A DNA stretch of 64,000 nt, from contig NZ_LT964854.1 of the NCBI RefSeq assembly GCF_900240305.1, forward strand, positions 2,731,243-2,795,242. The letters are read 5' to 3'. This DNA comes from Ottowia massiliensis. GTDB lineage: Bacteria > Pseudomonadota > Gammaproteobacteria > Burkholderiales > Burkholderiaceae_C. Position numbers and translations under genes: made by a program. Under the pieces are notes generated by a model. It was not told the DNA's origin. It made no database searches and saw only the letters and a list, made by a program, of their open reading frames with translations. Numbering within the stretch: the stretch's first letter is position 1; every line of letters starts with the position of its first letter. Positions 8,073-16,618 of the stretch are shown here, piece after piece.

Positions 8073-9335
8073 ATGAAAAGACATAGCCCGGCTGCATCTG
8101 GAACAATTTTCGCGTTCAGGAAATTGAGAAAACCGCCAAAACAGGATCACCAGGCGTGGCTTCGGCAATTGCTGGAACCCATATTTCCGTTCCTGTGGAA
8201 GGCCATTTTGGGAACCGGTGGACTGATTTTGCTCCTGTTTTTCATGCAAATCAGATTCATGCCGGAAATCGGCCTTGTCGATGCCATGGCCATGATGGTT
8301 GCCATCGCATTGAGCGGTCTGGTTTTTGTTGTGCCTGCCGGAGCTGCGATGTTTCCTGCCATCATGCTTTCATGTGAGCCAGAAATAAAAAACAGTTTCA
8401 AGACTAAAGAAATCAAGCGCTGGAAAGTTTTCTTCAAAAATCCTGCTTGTTTCTTTATCTGGAATACATTTTTATTCTTGTTGCTGTTTTTATTTCTGTG
8501 GTGGTTGGCAAGCGAGCCTCATTCCAGCCATAAGGAAGGCTGGACGGTGGCGATTATTTACGCTTTGTCTTTGTATATAGCTGTTGCATTCTTCTCCTCT
8601 TTCGCCAGGATTGATCCTGGTTCCATGCACAAGATGATAAGAGCAACCCATCTGCACATACGGCATTTCTTCGTGAAAAAGAAATCAAAGAAAGACAGAA
8701 AGAGACGATTGCTTCTTCTTGTCAAAAAATACAATAGTCAGGCTTTCGCCGCCCTGAAGGCCAAATTCATGTCTATTTTCATCGATGCTGTCGCATGGTC
8801 ATTTTGTCCGCTCTTTCTGTTTGCTTTATTCTATAGTTATGAAGGATTCCGTCAGGATACATGGCTGGTAATTTCTCTGTTGGCATCATGGTTTATGATC
8901 TCATACTCAATCAGTTATATTATTATCATTTATGAGGGCAAACAGAAAACTGTTTTATATTCTATTGGAGCTTTCTTTTCCATTCTAATGTTATTAACCA
9001 TGACGGGCAGTATAACCAAGATTCCATCTGCGGCCATCAGACTGATTGGCCTTGGGGCCATTCCAAATGCCAGTGTTTTCCTGAAAGATGAAGGTTGTGC
9101 CACATTCAATGCCATTCCAATGCCTGTCGGACAAAATCCACTTTGTCAGGGAAATATCGTGCGCTCCGTCCATCTAATATCCAGAATCGCCTCACCCTAT
9201 GTTTTCGAGGTGACAGGAAGGGATAATCTGGCATGGAGAATCACCATCCCGAAGGAACAGGTTATTTCTTTGATGATTCCAGATCAACGAGGCGGTGACA
9301 AACGCAGCGGCGAACCCGCCCAAGGCTCTCGATGA
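8073..9335 (+). CDS. Unrecognised multi-pass membrane protein, low GC
   Basis: A 420-residue protein I do not recognise. About seven hydrophobic segments can be followed: around WKAILGTGGLILLLFF, LSGLVFVVPAGAAMFP, FIWNTFLFLLLFLFLWW, VAIIYALSLYIAVAFF, WSFCPLFLFALFYSY, WLVISLLASWFMISYS and LYSIGAFFSILMLL. A very basic loop (KKKSKKDRKRRLLLL) lies in the middle, and the C-terminal part (about residues 330-420) looks soluble. Base composition is clearly more AT-rich than all neighbours, with many ATT, TTT and AAA codons, which suggests acquisition by transfer. The ATG at 8073 is preferred; an in-frame ATG at 8004 would overlap the ABC-F gene. Confidence 0.7.
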   Translation: MKRHSPAASGTIFAFRKLRKPPKQDHQAWLRQLLEPIFPFLWKAILGTGGLILLLFFMQIRFMPEIGLVDAMAMMVAIALSGLVFVVPAGAAMFPAIMLSCEPEIKNSFKTKEIKRWKVFFKNPACFFIWNTFLFLLLFLFLWWLASEPHSSHKEGWTVAIIYALSLYIAVAFFSSFARIDPGSMHKMIRATHLHIRHFFVKKKSKKDRKRRLLLLVKKYNSQAFAALKAKFMSIFIDAVAWSFCPLFLFALFYSYEGFRQDTWLVISLLASWFMISYSISYIIIIYEGKQKTVLYSIGAFFSILMLLTMTGSITKIPSAAIRLIGLGAIPNASVFLKDEGCATFNAIPMPVGQNPLCQGNIVRSVHLISRIASPYVFEVTGRDNLAWRITIPKEQVISLMIPDQRGGDKRSGEPAQGSR

Positions 9336-9419
9336 GCATTCAGAAACCTGTGCTGGCGCGCCTGCGAGCCTTGTTGAAGGCGCTGGCTTCTGAATGACTC
9401 GCCAGCCCTTCATCCAGAA

Positions 9420-9465
9420 AGCGGCGGCCCGCTTCCGTTATGCCGCACGAAAGCGGGCCGCTGCT
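9420..9465 (+). terminator. Long GC-rich hairpin after the membrane protein gene
   Basis: Arms AGCGGCGGCCCGCTT (9420-9434) and AAGCGGGCCGCTGCT (9451-9465) pair with one mismatch around a 16-nt loop. No T-run follows, so this may be a pause or mRNA-stabilising hairpin rather than an intrinsic terminator. Confidence 0.4.
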
Positions 9466-9478
9466 GTTCGAGTCGCAA

Positions 9479-9566
9479 TAAAAACAGGAGCGAATTCAGG
9501 GGGCGTCAAATACCCTTCAGCGCACTATTCACTAGGACGTATTGCTATGCATAAAGGAGCGAAATA
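9479..9566 (+). repeat. R-element copy 4
   Basis: A plus-oriented copy between convergent genes: left end AAAACAGGAGCGAATTCAGG, core TTCACTAGGACGTATTGCTA, right end ATAAAGGAGCGAAAT. Confidence 0.9.
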
Positions 9567-9663
9567 GCGTGGCGTATCCAGCCTTGCCATTTCGCTTCTC
9601 GCATTTGCTGGCCCGTGTCTTGCGTTTCATCCGGGCCGGGCCTCTTATGGCCAAGCCGGGCGC

Positions 9664-10410
9664 TCAGTGATCATGGCCGCCGCCTGCGGCTTCAAACGTG
9701 AGGGTGAACAAGGTGATGTCCTTGTCGGCCTTTTTCGGATCGGGGTAGGCCACGGCGTGATTGACGCTGATGACATTCAGGCCGCTGCGGGCCACGGTGA
9801 GCGTGGCGCGGCCCTGGGCGTCGGTGGTGGCTTTCTGGGCTTCGTGGTCGAAGGCGTTGCTGGTGACTTTGGCATCGGCCAAGGGCTGGCCCCGGTAGAT
9901 CACCTGCACGGGCAGTTTTTCGCCGGGCAGCAGTTTGGCGGGGTTGGTCTCGGGCACGATTTCAAGCTCGTAGCCCAGTTTGGTGACTGGCTCGCGCTTG
10001 TTCAGGTAGGCGGCGGAAAAGCCCCGGGCATGCATGGAGCGTTCGGCGTCAGCCGGGTTGGGCAGCTGGTCTTTGGCCAGGTTGTGCCATTTGCCGTCTT
10101 TGGTTTTGCTCCAGATGCCGCCTTCCTTGGTGAAGGTCAGCAGGCCGGGCGCTTCGGCCTTGAGCGTGGCAAAGCGCTGGGTGTAGTGGCGCACGATGGT
10201 GACTTCTTCCGGCTTGCCGTTTTTGTAGGCGCGCGCTTCGCTGATGGTGATGGGGTCGTAGGGGTCGGTGTCTGATTCTTCGTGCCCGTACATCACGGTG
10301 GGCTGGCCGTGGATGCGGGCCAGCCAGATTTCATGCGCCTGCGCGGCCGCCGGGGCAAGCAGGCTGCCAGCCAGGGCCAGCAACAGGGCGTTCAGATGGC
10401 GTTGTTTCAT
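9664..10410 (-). CDS. DUF4198 periplasmic protein (NikK-like metal-uptake accessory)
   Basis: A 248-residue secreted protein. It has a clear signal peptide (LLLALAGSLLAPAAAQA) cut just before HEIWLARIHGQ; mature DUF4198 proteins typically begin with such a His-containing segment. The C-terminal half resembles an Ig-like carboxypeptidase regulatory fold (GQPLADAKVTSN, TDAQGRATLTVARSGLNVIS), and the protein ends in HDH. DUF4198 proteins accompany nickel/cobalt transporters (NikK) and other metal-uptake genes. It is divergent from the metal ABC operon, with 106 bases between the starts, so shared regulation is inferred. The metal is not decided by the sequence. Confidence 0.8.
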   Translation of the reverse strand: MKQRHLNALLLALAGSLLAPAAAQAHEIWLARIHGQPTVMYGHEESDTDPYDPITISEARAYKNGKPEEVTIVRHYTQRFATLKAEAPGLLTFTKEGGIWSKTKDGKWHNLAKDQLPNPADAERSMHARGFSAAYLNKREPVTKLGYELEIVPETNPAKLLPGEKLPVQVIYRGQPLADAKVTSNAFDHEAQKATTDAQGRATLTVARSGLNVISVNHAVAYPDPKKADKDITLFTLTFEAAGGGHDH

Positions 10411-10462
10411 GAGACTTCTCCTGATGGTGCAAAGTGAAAAGGGTTGATTGTTGGGCTTTGTT

Positions 10463-10475
10463 GCGAAAAATTCGC
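10463..10475. promoter_or_regulatory. Short dyad in the divergent metal-locus promoter region
   Basis: The perfect palindrome GCGAA-AAA-TTCGC lies midway between the two divergent starts, followed by TTTGTTATTATTCC, which loosely resembles half of a Zur-type site. It is a candidate operator only; there is no support beyond position and symmetry. Confidence 0.25.
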
Positions 10476-10516
10476 GTTTGTTATTATTCCACGCTTGATT
10501 TTTCCGGAGTTTCGCC

Positions 10517-10834
10517 ATGTCCCGTTTTCCGTTTTCCGCTTGTCTGGCCGCCGCTTTGCTGCTGGCGGGCGCTGCCGCGCAGGCGCATTCAGTCAAGTTC
10601 AAGTGCCAGGCCGATGGCGCGCAGCATGTGCTTTGCACGGGCGGTTTTTCAGATGGCAGCGACGCCAAGGGCGTGGAAATCCGCGTGATGTCGTACGAAG
10701 ACAAGGTGCTGCTCAAGGGCGCGCTGGATGACAAGTCGCAAATCCGCTTCGAGCGCCCGAAGCAGGACTTTTTTGTGCAGTTTGACGGCGGCGAGGGCCA
10801 CTCCGCCGAGGTGGATCACGCCGACATCCGATGA
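10517..10834 (+). CDS. Small secreted protein of the metal-uptake locus
   Basis: A 105-residue protein with a signal peptide (CLAAALLLAGAAAQA) followed by HSVKFKCQADGAQHVLCTGG. Two cysteines (in FKCQAD and VLCTGG) could form a disulfide or bind metal. The body (VEIRVMSYEDKVLLKG ... VQFDGGEGHSAEVDHADI) looks like a small Ig-like beta fold similar to the C-terminal half of DUF4198/NikL-type proteins. The stop overlaps the next start by ATGA, so translation is coupled to the following gene. Function is inferred from context: a periplasmic helper of the downstream metal ABC transporter. Confidence 0.6.
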   Translation: MSRFPFSACLAAALLLAGAAAQAHSVKFKCQADGAQHVLCTGGFSDGSDAKGVEIRVMSYEDKVLLKGALDDKSQIRFERPKQDFFVQFDGGEGHSAEVDHADIR

Positions 10835-11520
10835 GCGAAGCCGCCACGCAAGCGCCCCTGCCGCCCTCGCCGCCTGCCGCCGGGGCGGCTGCGCTGCCTG
10901 CGGGCTGCGTGCAGCAGGTGCCGCCAGCCGGGGCGGGGCGCGAAACGCGCTGGGTGCTCGTGACGGTGGCGCTGGTGCTGGCGCTGTCGGCCACGGTGGC
11001 GCTTTGGCAGCGGCACATGCAGACCGAAATGGCCTTGCAGGCGCACCAGATTGACCTGGCCACGGGCCTGACGGCGGCCGAGCAAGGCATCTACACCGAT
11101 TTGCAGGCCGTGCACGACGAGTGGCGCGCCGAAGGCCGCCCGCTGCCACCGCCCGCGCCCGATGTCTGGGCCAGCGATGGCTGGTCGCCTTTCGAGCAAG
11201 ACCTGGCGGCGCAGCGCCGGGGCGCCCGCCAGTGGCGCGTGGTGCAGGCCGAAGGGCGCTACGCCTATCTGGGCGAGCCGGATGAAGCGCAGAGCAGCGG
11301 GCCAGGCGAACAAGGCGGCCAGGCCGCCCGCCTCATGCTCTGGCGCCTGCCCGCCGCGCAAGACGCCGAGGCCCGCTTTGATGTCTGGCTGCGCACGGCT
11401 TCCGGCCCGGCCCGCGCGGCAGAGGCCTTGCCCGGCCTGCACGATGACGATTTGGCGGCCCACGGCTGGCGGCAAGTGGCCGCGCACCTGGATGACGTCA
11501 AGCCCAAAGACCAGCACTGA
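10831..11520 (+). CDS. DUF6162-like single-pass membrane protein
   Basis: A 229-residue protein with a Pro/Ala-rich N-terminal tail (about residues 1-35), one membrane segment (WVLVTVALVLALSATVALW, about residues 40-58) and an extracytoplasmic domain starting HMQTEMALQAHQIDLATGLT. The overall architecture and the position just upstream of a ZnuA-like binding protein match proteins annotated DUF6162 in metal-transport loci; I am moderately sure of that name. It overlaps the preceding gene by 4 bases and precedes the binding protein by 32, so it belongs to the same operon. Confidence 0.55.
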   Translation: MSEAATQAPLPPSPPAAGAAALPAGCVQQVPPAGAGRETRWVLVTVALVLALSATVALWQRHMQTEMALQAHQIDLATGLTAAEQGIYTDLQAVHDEWRAEGRPLPPPAPDVWASDGWSPFEQDLAAQRRGARQWRVVQAEGRYAYLGEPDEAQSSGPGEQGGQAARLMLWRLPAAQDAEARFDVWLRTASGPARAAEALPGLHDDDLAAHGWRQVAAHLDDVKPKDQH

Positions 11521-11552
11521 AGCACTGAAACACCGAAATACAGGCGCCGAAC

Positions 11553-12521
11553 ATGACTTCCCCTCTTTCCGAACCTTCCGAACGCACCGCCTTTTTCAGC
11601 CGCCGGGCGGCCCTGATGGCGCTGGGCGCGCTGGCCGCCAGCGCGCTGCCCCCGGGCCGCATCCGCGCAGCGGATGCGGCCCCAAAGCTCAAGGTCGGCA
11701 TCACGCTGCACCCCTACTACAGCTTTGTGGCCAACATCGTGGGCGACCGCGCCGAAGTGATGCCCTTCATTGACGCGGGCTTCAACCCCCATGCCTACGA
11801 GCCGCGCTCTGAAGACATCAAGCGCATCGGCCAGATGGATGTGGCCGTGCTCAACGACGTGGGGCACGACGACTTTGCCCGCCGCATGATTGCCGCCAGC
11901 GAAAAACCCCATCTGCCCGTCATCAACGCCAATGCCGATGTGCCGCTGCTGTCCACCATGGCGCTGGGCACTCCGCAAGGGCGGGCGGTGAACCCGCACA
12001 CCTTCATCTCCATCAGCGCCTCCATGCTGCAAGTGGGCACCATCGCGCGCGGGCTGGGCAAGATTTCGCCCGAAAACGCGCCGTTTTTTGAAGACAACGC
12101 CCGCGCCTACAACAAGCGCCTGCGCAAGCTGCGCGCCCAGGCGCTGGCCAAGGTGAAAGAAGGGCCGGATGCCAACTTCCGCGTGGCCACCATTCACGGC
12201 GCTTATGACTACCTGCTGCGCGAATTCGGGCTGGAAGTCAGCGCCGTGGTAGAGCCTGCGCACGGCATGGAACCCAGCGCCGCGCAACTCAAAAGCATGG
12301 TGGACCGCCTGCGCTCGCAAAACATCCGCGTGCTCTTTGCCGAGCAAGACAACCCCACGGGTTTTGTGCAAACGCTGGTGCGCGAGACGGGCGTGCGCGT
12401 CTATCCGCTCACGCACATCTCGCACGGCCCCTACACGGCCGACAAGTTCGAGAAAGACATGGCCTTCAATCTGGATGCTGTGGTGCGCGCCATTGAAGAG
12501 TCGCGGAAAGCGCGCGCATGA
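11553..12521 (+). CDS. Metal ABC transporter substrate-binding protein (ZnuA-like)
   Basis: Periplasmic binding protein of the cluster A-I (Zn/Mn) family, 322 residues. A twin-arginine-like signal (FSRRAALMALGALAASALPP) ends before AADAAPKLKVG. Candidate metal-ligand histidines are visible in TLHPYY, FNPHAYEPR, NDVGHDD and VNPHTF, and the family signature AEQDNPTGFVQTLVRETGV is near the C-terminus. There is no long His-rich loop. It overlaps the ATPase gene by ATGA. Zinc is the likeliest substrate; manganese cannot be excluded. Confidence 0.88.
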   Translation: MTSPLSEPSERTAFFSRRAALMALGALAASALPPGRIRAADAAPKLKVGITLHPYYSFVANIVGDRAEVMPFIDAGFNPHAYEPRSEDIKRIGQMDVAVLNDVGHDDFARRMIAASEKPHLPVINANADVPLLSTMALGTPQGRAVNPHTFISISASMLQVGTIARGLGKISPENAPFFEDNARAYNKRLRKLRAQALAKVKEGPDANFRVATIHGAYDYLLREFGLEVSAVVEPAHGMEPSAAQLKSMVDRLRSQNIRVLFAEQDNPTGFVQTLVRETGVRVYPLTHISHGPYTADKFEKDMAFNLDAVVRAIEESRKARA

Positions 12522-13306
12522 GCGCCGCCCCCGCCAGCCCCGGCCCCGGCTTCATCCCCGGCCCGGCCCTGCGCTTGCAGGGCGTGAACCTGCAACTGGG
12601 CGCCACGCGCATCCTGCAAGACATGAACTGGCAGGTGAACGCGGGTGAAATCCACGCCCTCGTCGGCCCCAATGGCTGCGGCAAAAGCAGCCTGATGAAA
12701 ACCGTGCTGGGCATGATGCCGCACACCGGCCAAATCACCCTGCACTGGCCGCTGCCCGCGCCGGGCGTGCTGGCCTACGTGCCCCAGGCCATCGAGGCCG
12801 ACCGCACGCTGCCCATGACGGTGCAGGACTTCATGGGCTGCATGCTCCAGCAGCAGCGCCCGCTGTATCTGGGCCTGCGCCGCGCCGTGCGCGAGCGCAT
12901 CTTGCAAGGGCTGGAGCGCGTGGGCATGGCGCACAAGGCCAGCCGCCGCATGGGCGACCTCTCCGGCGGCGAGCGCCAGCGCGTGCTGCTGGCCCAAAGC
13001 CTGCTGCCGCCCGCGCAATTCGTGCTGCTGGACGAACCCATGGCCGCGCTCGACCGCGCGGGCATGCAAGTCTTTGAATCGCTGCTGGCCCAATGGCGGC
13101 AAAGCCGCGCCACCGTGCTGTGGGTGGAGCACGACCTGGCCGCCGTGCGCCGCCTGGCCGACCGCGTCACGGCCCTCAGCCGGGGCCGCCTGCTCTGGAC
13201 GCGCGAACCGGCCGCGCTGGGCGACGCGAACATGCTCTTGCAGCTCTTCGCCCACACGGCCAGCCCCGAAAACACCCGCCCGGAACCTCAACAGGAGGCC
13301 GCATGA
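12518..13306 (+). CDS. Metal ABC transporter ATP-binding protein
   Basis: A 262-residue ABC ATPase that powers import by the neighbouring permease. It has Walker A GPNGCGKSSL, Q-loop region VPQAIEADRTLPM, signature DLSGGERQRV, Walker B FVLLDEPMAALD and the switch His in WVEHDLAAV. It is of the ZnuC/MntB type. Starts and stops overlap on both sides by ATGA (12518-12521 and 13303-13306), showing tight translational coupling with the binding protein and the permease. Confidence 0.93.
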   Translation: MSAAPASPGPGFIPGPALRLQGVNLQLGATRILQDMNWQVNAGEIHALVGPNGCGKSSLMKTVLGMMPHTGQITLHWPLPAPGVLAYVPQAIEADRTLPMTVQDFMGCMLQQQRPLYLGLRRAVRERILQGLERVGMAHKASRRMGDLSGGERQRVLLAQSLLPPAQFVLLDEPMAALDRAGMQVFESLLAQWRQSRATVLWVEHDLAAVRRLADRVTALSRGRLLWTREPAALGDANMLLQLFAHTASPENTRPEPQQEAA

Positions 13307-14211
13307 GCGCCGCCGCCCCTTCGCTGCTGGACAGCCTGCACCAGTTCATGCAATCCGGCGTGGCCGCCGGCTGGCTGCCCGCCATGCTGCAATACGGCTT
13401 CGTCATCAACGCCCTCGTGGCCGGCCTGCTGCTGGGGCCGCTGCTGGGCGGGCTGGGCACGCTGGTCGTCGTCAAGCGTTTTGCCTTCTTTTCGGAAGCC
13501 GTGGGCCACGCCGCGCTCACCGGCACGGCCATCGGCATCCTGATGGGCGAACCCATCGCCAGCCCCTACAGCAGCCTGTTCGGCTTTTGCATCCTGTTCG
13601 GGCTGCTGCTCAATTACCTGCGCGGGCGCACGGGCCTGTCGCCCGACACGCTCATCGGCGTGTTTCTGGCCGTCTCGCTCGCGCTCGGCTCCAGCTTGCT
13701 GATGGTGCTGGCCGCGCGCATCAACATCCACATTCTGGAAAACGTGCTCTTTGGCTCCGTGCTCACCGTCAATGGCCGCGATCTGGCCGTGCTCGCCATC
13801 GTCACCGCCTTCACTCTGGCGGCGCTGCACCGCACCTACAACCGCGCCATGCTCGCCAGCTTTCACGCCCCGCTGGCGCAGGCGCGCAAGCTGCCCGTGC
13901 AGTGGCTGGACTACGTGTTCGTCATGCTCGTCACGCTCATCACCGTGGCCGCCGTCAAGGTCATCGGCGCGCTGCTCGTGGGGGCGCTGCTGGTCATACC
14001 CGCCGCCACGGCGCGGCTGCTGGCTGGCTCCATGCGCAGCTTTTTCTGGCTCACCGTCATCTTCGCCACCGTCTGCACGCTCACCGGCATTGCCGTGCCC
14101 GTGGCACTGGACATTCCCGTGCCTTCGGGCGCGGCCATCATCTTGTGCGCCGGCGCGCTGTTTCTCGCGGCCGTGGCCATCAGCGCGCGGCGCTCGCAGG
14201 CAGTGCATTGA
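13303..14211 (+). CDS. Metal ABC transporter permease (ZnuB-like)
   Basis: Membrane subunit of the ABC-3 family, 302 residues with about eight hydrophobic segments. Family marks include GTLVVVKRFAFFSEAVGHAA (the cytoplasmic coupling region), SPDTLIGVFLAVSLALG, NVLFGSVLTV and KVIGALLVGALLVIPAATAR. A good Shine-Dalgarno (ACAGGAGGCC) precedes the ATG at 13303. It forms the channel with the ATPase encoded just upstream. Confidence 0.93.
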   Translation: MSAAAPSLLDSLHQFMQSGVAAGWLPAMLQYGFVINALVAGLLLGPLLGGLGTLVVVKRFAFFSEAVGHAALTGTAIGILMGEPIASPYSSLFGFCILFGLLLNYLRGRTGLSPDTLIGVFLAVSLALGSSLLMVLAARINIHILENVLFGSVLTVNGRDLAVLAIVTAFTLAALHRTYNRAMLASFHAPLAQARKLPVQWLDYVFVMLVTLITVAAVKVIGALLVGALLVIPAATARLLAGSMRSFFWLTVIFATVCTLTGIAVPVALDIPVPSGAAIILCAGALFLAAVAISARRSQAVH

Positions 14212-14249
14212 GCGCAGGCTGGCCAACATGCTTCAAAAAGGATAGCTGC

Positions 14250-14274
14250 CCGCGCTTGTTCCACTAGGACTTGA
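14250..14274 (+). repeat. R-element fragment
   Basis: Only the core TTCCACTAGGACTTGAGG is recognisable in the 124-base gap between the permease and second binding-protein genes; both ends have been lost or rearranged. Confidence 0.4.
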
Positions 14275-14335
14275 GGCCGGTTTGATGCCTGAAATCCAGC
14301 CCCCTTCCGTTTTTGTTCCCCCTTTTCTTGCAGCC

Positions 14336-15304
14336 ATGAACCGTCCCGCCCTTCTTTCCGCTTTCGCCCTGGCCGCCGCGCTGCTGGCGCCCGCCCCGGC
14401 CCATGCCGCCGGGCCGGCGGCCACGCCGTCCGCCGAAACGCCCTCCGTCCAGCCAGCGGGGCAGGCTGCGCCCCTGCGCGTGATCGCCGCCCACCCCGTG
14501 GTGCTGGGGCTGGCGCGGCAAATCGTCAAGGGAACGCCCATTGAGCTGGTGCAGGCCGCCCCCGCGCGGCTGCCAGCCAGCCGCCAGCCCGGCTACCTGG
14601 CAGGCGGCAAGGGGCTGGACGAGCTGCTGGCCGCCGCGCGCCAGGCGCAGGCCGTGCTCACGCTGCGCTCCGTCTGGCCGGACGACCAGCTCTACCCGCT
14701 CGCGCGCCGCGCCAACATCCACATCGTCGAAATCGACGCGGCCAACCCCATCGAGGGCGAGCTGCCCGGCATCGCCCTGACCGAATCCACTCTGCGCGAA
14801 GCCAAAGGCAGCGCCACCGTGCTCATCAACCAGCCCTGGCAAGACAGCGCCAACCTCGCGCGCATGGCCATGATCATGGCCGACTCCCTCTCGCGCCTGG
14901 CGCCGCCGCAGCGCGAGCGCCTGCAAGCCAACCTCGCCGCCATCAGCCAGCGCCTGCAACAGGCCCAATCCGAAGCCAGCCGCCAGCTGGCCCAGGCTGA
15001 TGAGCTACCCGTGCTGCTGCTCACTCCCCGCGTGCAAGCGCTGGCCACCGCGCTGCAACTGGAGCCTGTGCCCTGGCAAGCGCCTGAAAAAGACGAAGAC
15101 CTGCCCGCCGCGCTGCAAAAAGCCATTCAGGCCCATCGCCCCCGCGCCATCCTCAGCCACACCGCGCCTGACGAAGCCGCCGCCCAGGCCATCGCCGCCG
15201 CAGGCGTGCCCCTCATCGTGCTGCGCGACAACGCCCCTGACCCCGTGCAGGCCCTGACCGACGCCATGCTGGCCGTGGCGCAGGCCATGGCGCGCAAGCC
15301 ATGA
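14336..15304 (+). CDS. Second, divergent metal-type ABC substrate-binding protein
   Basis: A 322-residue secreted protein (signal AFALAAALLAPAPAHAAG) with a diverged ZnuA/TroA-like fold: VIAAHPVVLGLARQIVKGT at the first domain, a long helix of Gln, Arg and Glu in the middle, and PRAILSHTAPDEAAAQAIAA near the end. Most of the His ligands of the upstream ZnuA-like protein are absent, so it may bind a different ligand or act as a non-canonical partner. The ATG at 14336 is chosen because it starts a good signal peptide; an in-frame ATG 54 bases upstream would bury it. It lies 124 bases after the permease. Confidence 0.7.
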   Translation: MNRPALLSAFALAAALLAPAPAHAAGPAATPSAETPSVQPAGQAAPLRVIAAHPVVLGLARQIVKGTPIELVQAAPARLPASRQPGYLAGGKGLDELLAAARQAQAVLTLRSVWPDDQLYPLARRANIHIVEIDAANPIEGELPGIALTESTLREAKGSATVLINQPWQDSANLARMAMIMADSLSRLAPPQRERLQANLAAISQRLQQAQSEASRQLAQADELPVLLLTPRVQALATALQLEPVPWQAPEKDEDLPAALQKAIQAHRPRAILSHTAPDEAAAQAIAAAGVPLIVLRDNAPDPVQALTDAMLAVAQAMARKP

Positions 15305-15462
15305 TGCGAAAGCGGCTCAGCCAGGAGGTGCCATGGCGAAGGCAAAGAGTGCCTGTGCAAAGGCACCATTCCTCTATTAGCATCTGGCCTTTTTGCAGTT
15401 GGCTGGCCCCATTCAGCTAGTTAGGCTGCCGTTCGCTTGACAGAAAAAATAGGAACTTTTTT

Positions 15463-16242
15463 ATGCTCCGTTCCCGCTTGTCCCTTTGCATTTCTGCCGC
15501 ATTGGCCGCTTTGCTAACCGTGCCGCAGACAGTCTTTGCGGCGCCCTATGCCTGCGGAGACGACATCCGCATCTTCAACACGGGTGTGGATGCTTCGCTG
15601 GCCCGCATCACCACCCTGGGCACGCCCGACCCGCGCTGGAAGGTGGCCAACAAACCCGTGGACGACGTTACCACGCTAGGCGTTATCGCGGCCTGGGATA
15701 CACCCGTGACGGCCCGGCTAGGTCCTCCGAATACCTGGACTTGGGCTGACGTACCCACGGCAGCCTGGCTGGCCCGCAATACTGAAATGAGCGCCGCCAA
15801 ATACACCTACTACAAGCTGGATGTGGATCTGGCCGCCAGTGTGAATCCGGCTACCTTCCAAGTGCATACCACCATGCATGCTGACGATCAGGTTGTGGCT
15901 GTTTTCCTCAATGGTCAGCTCCTGCCCGGCTCCCAGCTGGCTAATTCATGGGCAGGCGGCGTATATGTTTCCGTGCCTTCCACGTTTACGATTGCCAATC
16001 AGTGGCGGACCGGCGCAAACGAACTGGTTGTGCAAGTGTTCAACAACTCTGCCACAGTGAACCCCGCCTCAGCCAGAAAGTGGGGCGGCTTCGCACTGGA
16101 AGCCTCCACTGCTTCTTGCACAACACGTCCGGTGGCTGCCACTGTGGCGCCTGTGCCAGCCACTCATCCGCTGGCACTGGTGATTGGCGGCTTGCTTGTG
16201 GCTGGCATTGGCATGCGTGTCGCGCGCCGCCAGGCTGGTTGA
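15463..16242 (+). CDS. Secreted protein with C-terminal sorting-like anchor
   Basis: A 259-residue exported protein: signal peptide AALAALLTVPQTVFA, then a mature domain starting APYACGDDIRIFNTG. A central lectin-like or galactose-binding-like beta region is suggested by YYKLDVDL, VFLNGQLLPG and ANELVVQVFNN. The C-terminus is tripartite like exosortase or IPTL-type signals: a Pro/Thr stretch (VAPVPATHP), a hydrophobic segment (LALVIGGLLVAGIGM) and a basic tail (RVARRQAG). No classic PEP motif is present. It is a single gene, 158 bases after the binding protein. Function is unknown; a surface role is inferred. Confidence 0.6.
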   Translation: MLRSRLSLCISAALAALLTVPQTVFAAPYACGDDIRIFNTGVDASLARITTLGTPDPRWKVANKPVDDVTTLGVIAAWDTPVTARLGPPNTWTWADVPTAAWLARNTEMSAAKYTYYKLDVDLAASVNPATFQVHTTMHADDQVVAVFLNGQLLPGSQLANSWAGGVYVSVPSTFTIANQWRTGANELVVQVFNNSATVNPASARKWGGFALEASTASCTTRPVAATVAPVPATHPLALVIGGLLVAGIGMRVARRQAG

Positions 16243-16401
16243 ACACAACGCCATGACCCATTTCGCAAAAAAACGTGGTTTCGGGTGGCCTGTGGCTCAG
16301 TGAATCCTCCGCAGGTTATCCAGCCCGTTTGCGCCTTGCCGCCCATCCTGATTCCCGCCCTACGCAGGCGCAAGCTGCCTGTCAAACGGCATGAGATGAA
16401 T

Positions 16402-16488
16402 CAGAAACAGGAGCAAATAAAAGGGGGCTGAAATGCCATTTCGCGCCCGTTTCACTAGGACATCATGCTATTGATTCAGTAGCTAAAT
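16402..16488 (+). repeat. R-element copy 5
   Basis: A plus-oriented copy between convergent genes: CAGAAACAGGAGCAAATAAA, core TTTCACTAGGACATCATGCT, right end CAGTAGCTAAAT. The rest of the 376-base gap holds nothing else I recognise. Confidence 0.88.
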
Positions 16489-16618
16489 AGCATGACTGGC
16501 TCAGCGCCATCCATTCAGCGCCGCTTGCCTGCGCAGGGCTTTCACGGCTTGCGTCTTGTCCGTTCGGAACCGCTTTTTTCGCGCCTGCGGGCCAGGCTGC
16601 GGAAGAGGCAGGGAGTCG

